From: Thermomicrobiales bacterium
GTDB taxonomy: Bacteria > Chloroflexota > Chloroflexia > Thermomicrobiales > CADCWN01
Reading direction: 5' to 3'
Assembly: GCA_030446685.1 (NCBI GenBank)
Contig: JAUJMV010000005.1
Coordinates: forward strand, 132,672-195,255
Length of the DNA: 62,584 nucleotides
The first letter of the stretch is position 1. Each line of letters starts with the position of its first letter. Both the position numbers and the translations under genes were made by a program. The notes beneath the pieces are model-generated. The model was not told where the DNA came from and did no database searches. It saw only the letters and a program-made list of their open reading frames with translations. Below, piece by piece: positions 60,936-62,584 of this stretch.

Positions 60936-60992
60936 CTTCTATCTGTCACCGCCCCTGAGCAGACATCCCACGGCACGCCACAGGTTGGGGCC

Positions 60993-61104
60993 GGGCATGT
61001 ACCACGGAGGACCCGGAGCTCACGGAGATCGGCGAGGATGGGCAGGGAAGCCGTCGTCTATTCCTTCATCTCCGTGAGCTCCGGGTCCTCCGTGGTACAT
61101 GCCC
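60993..61104. repeat. 37-bp perfect inverted repeat made of 9-mers
   Basis: Arms 60993-61029 and 61068-61104 are perfect reverse complements, with a 38-bp loop. The arm is built of 9-bp units (ACCACGGAG, GACCCGGAG, CTCACGGAG). It lies right after the stop of the binding-protein gene (11 bp away) and could form a strong transcript-end hairpin. Confidence 0.92.
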
Positions 61105-61114
61105 ATTTCCGCCG

Positions 61115-62584
61115 CTACTTGAACGAGAGGTTGTAGGCGCGGAAGTCGGAGTAGTAGAACGGATAGGGGCTCCAGTTCACGTCCTTGCTGACCCCGTAGT
61201 TCTCGACCGGGATGTACAGGACGGTGCCGGGGGCCTCGCGCTCCCAGATGTCGAGCATCGCCTGGTAGTGGTCGTAGCGCTTCCGGGTGTCGAGCGTGCG
61301 CCGCGCCTCAGCGCCGAGTTCGTTGAACTTGGGGTCCGCCGACCAGTAGTTCTTCTGCACGCCGGACTCCTGGCCCCAGGAGCGCCAGGGGGAGCCGTCG
61401 GGGTCGGCCAGCACCGAGGAGTTCGACCAGTTGGCGACCATCGACTCGGCCGGCACCTCCCGGTCGCCGGCGGAGACCAGCAGGATCTCGGCGTTGATGC
61501 CGATCTCCTTCCACATCGCCACGATCGCCTCGCCGGCCTGCAAGCCGTTGGTGTAGTAGTCGGCCTGGGTGCGGTAGGTGATCCGCTCCCCCTGGTAGCC
61601 GGACTCCCGCACCAGCGCCCTGGCCCGCTCCTTGTCGTAGGGCGTGAAGGGGCGCTCGGGGTTGTAGAGCGGGCCGTACTCGGCGAACTGGTGACTGCGC
61701 ATCTGGACCGCGCGCCCGTCCCAGAGGGTGTCGATCAGCAGCTTGCGGTCGATGCCGAGGTTCAGCGCCTGGCGCAGTTGCGCGCTCTTCAGGACAGGGT
61801 GCTTGGCGTTGTAGCGCAGGACGTGCGCGTTGGCCAGGGGGATGTCGCGGATCTCGACGTTGGCGGCGCCCCGGATCGTCCGGACCTGATCCGGCGGGAT
61901 ATTGGTGATGATCTGGACCTCGTTGTTGAGCAGCGCCGTCACCCGCGCGGCGTTCTCCGGGATGACGCGGAAGGTGAGGGTCTTGATCGGGGGCTGCTCC
62001 TCCCAGTAGCCCTCGAACCGCTCCAGGGCGAGCTGGTCCTTCGCGGCCAGCCGCACGATCCTGTACGGCCCGGTGCCGACGCCCTTCTGCGCGAACTCCT
62101 GCGGCCCGACCCGCTCGATGTAGGCCTTCGGGACGATCCAGGAGGCCCAGGAGGCGAGGCGCTGCTCGAGGACCGGGTCGGGCTCCTTCGTCTCGATCCG
62201 CACCGTCAGGGGATCGACCGCCTCGACCGCCTTGAAGGTGGAGAAGTAGCCCTGCGCGTCCGAGAGGGTTGAGTCGGGCGCGTTGATGCGGTCGAAGGTG
62301 AACTTCACGTCCGCGGCGGTCAGCGGGTCGCCGTTGTGGAAGGTCACGCCCTCGCGCAGCTTCAGTTCGAGGACCGTCTCGCCCTGGCGCTGCCAGGAGC
62401 GGGCGAGCGCCGGGACGAGCTTGTTGTTGTCGAGGAAGTCGCGCCGGATCAGCGTGTCGTAGACGTTGTAGGTCACGCGCGTGCCGACGTTGCTCAGTTC
62501 GTCGGCGGGGTCCATGCCGCCGGGCAACCCCTGCACCCCGACGACCAGCGCCTCGCGCGTCTTGCCGGTCTTCGGCGCGTAGGT
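61115..62584 (-). CDS. ABC transporter substrate-binding protein, family 5 (peptide/nickel type), N-terminus cut by window edge
   Basis: Extracytoplasmic solute-binding protein of the DppA/OppA/NikA family. 489 residues are visible without a stop to the window end, starting (within the protein) TYAPKTGKTREALVVGVQGL. Signatures: YDTLIRRDFLDNNKLVPALA, LELKLREGVTFHNGDPLTAA, DVKFTFDRIN, GTGPYRIVRL and AEYGPLYNPERPFTPYDKER; the C-terminal WSPYPFYYSDFRAYNLSFK is typical. Signal peptide and start lie outside the window. No permease or ATPase genes are seen. The ligand is probably an oligopeptide or similar, unproven. Confidence 0.93.
   Translation of the reverse strand, partial: TYAPKTGKTREALVVGVQGLPGGMDPADELSNVGTRVTYNVYDTLIRRDFLDNNKLVPALARSWQRQGETVLELKLREGVTFHNGDPLTAADVKFTFDRINAPDSTLSDAQGYFSTFKAVEAVDPLTVRIETKEPDPVLEQRLASWASWIVPKAYIERVGPQEFAQKGVGTGPYRIVRLAAKDQLALERFEGYWEEQPPIKTLTFRVIPENAARVTALLNNEVQIITNIPPDQVRTIRGAANVEIRDIPLANAHVLRYNAKHPVLKSAQLRQALNLGIDRKLLIDTLWDGRAVQMRSHQFAEYGPLYNPERPFTPYDKERARALVRESGYQGERITYRTQADYYTNGLQAGEAIVAMWKEIGINAEILLVSAGDREVPAESMVANWSNSSVLADPDGSPWRSWGQESGVQKNYWSADPKFNELGAEARRTLDTRKRYDHYQAMLDIWEREAPGTVLYIPVENYGVSKDVNWSPYPFYYSDFRAYNLSFK

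Overview
The window is about 62.6 kb of very GC-rich DNA from a free-living bacterium. The cell-wall gene set, a riboswitch-controlled B12 locus, CdaA/CdaR, an ANTAR regulator, a DnaB-DnaD-DnaC-like module and many short palindromic intergenic repeats point to Chloroflexota, probably close to Thermomicrobia/Sphaerobacter. That placement is inference; there is no rRNA gene here. Many otherwise intact genes carry single-base frameshifts in G or C runs, so part of the assembly probably has indel errors.

Layout. 1-8.6 kb: mixed genes (glycosyltransferase, PHP hydrolase, two thioredoxins, tandem Nudix protein, sugar nucleotidyltransferase, lone Clp_N protein, one unknown). The second thioredoxin has an in-frame TGA exactly where the first redox cysteine belongs, followed by a short hairpin: a candidate selenoprotein. 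8.6-32.5 kb: a division and cell wall (dcw) cluster on the minus strand, read right to left as mraZ-rsmH-ftsL-ftsI-murF-mraY, then murD-ftsW-(membrane protein)-murC-(HAD)-murB-ddl-ftsQ-ftsA-ftsZ-nrdR. murE and murG are absent from it. A plus-strand ECF sigma gene and a membrane anti-sigma-like Kelch protein interrupt the cluster. Promoters are visible before mraZ (with MraZ-type TGGG boxes), murD and ftsA; the last two share the palindrome TGTACGTACA at the predicted start of transcription.

32.9-36.6 kb: a two-gene operon of unknown function with a strong promoter and a perfect LexA-type box (GAACATTTGTTC), then a decayed stretch (dienelactone hydrolase, AHSA1, pterin dehydratase/VOC remnants). 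36.8-45.6 kb: minus-strand B12 locus, btuF-btuC-btuD-HAD and cobT-cobS-cobD-(oxidoreductase remnant)-cobU, led by a cobalamin riboswitch. 45.6-51.7 kb, plus strand: rplI, dnaB, dnaD-like, dnaC/dnaI-like, cdaA, cdaR. 51.9-62.6 kb: a response regulator and ANTAR pair, a gene-poor 1.5 kb, a Clp ATPase with a broken first ATPase site, a phosphotransferase, a phosphodiesterase separated from its upstream DNA by a complete ISL3-type insertion sequence with an 8-bp target duplication, and a peptide/nickel-type binding protein cut by the window edge.

A theme across the window is small repeats sitting exactly at gene junctions. One class has three consecutive hairpins with compensatory base changes between copies. 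Another has inverted arms built of tandem 7-mers (or 9-mers), often touching the stop codon of one gene and encoding the first residues of the next.
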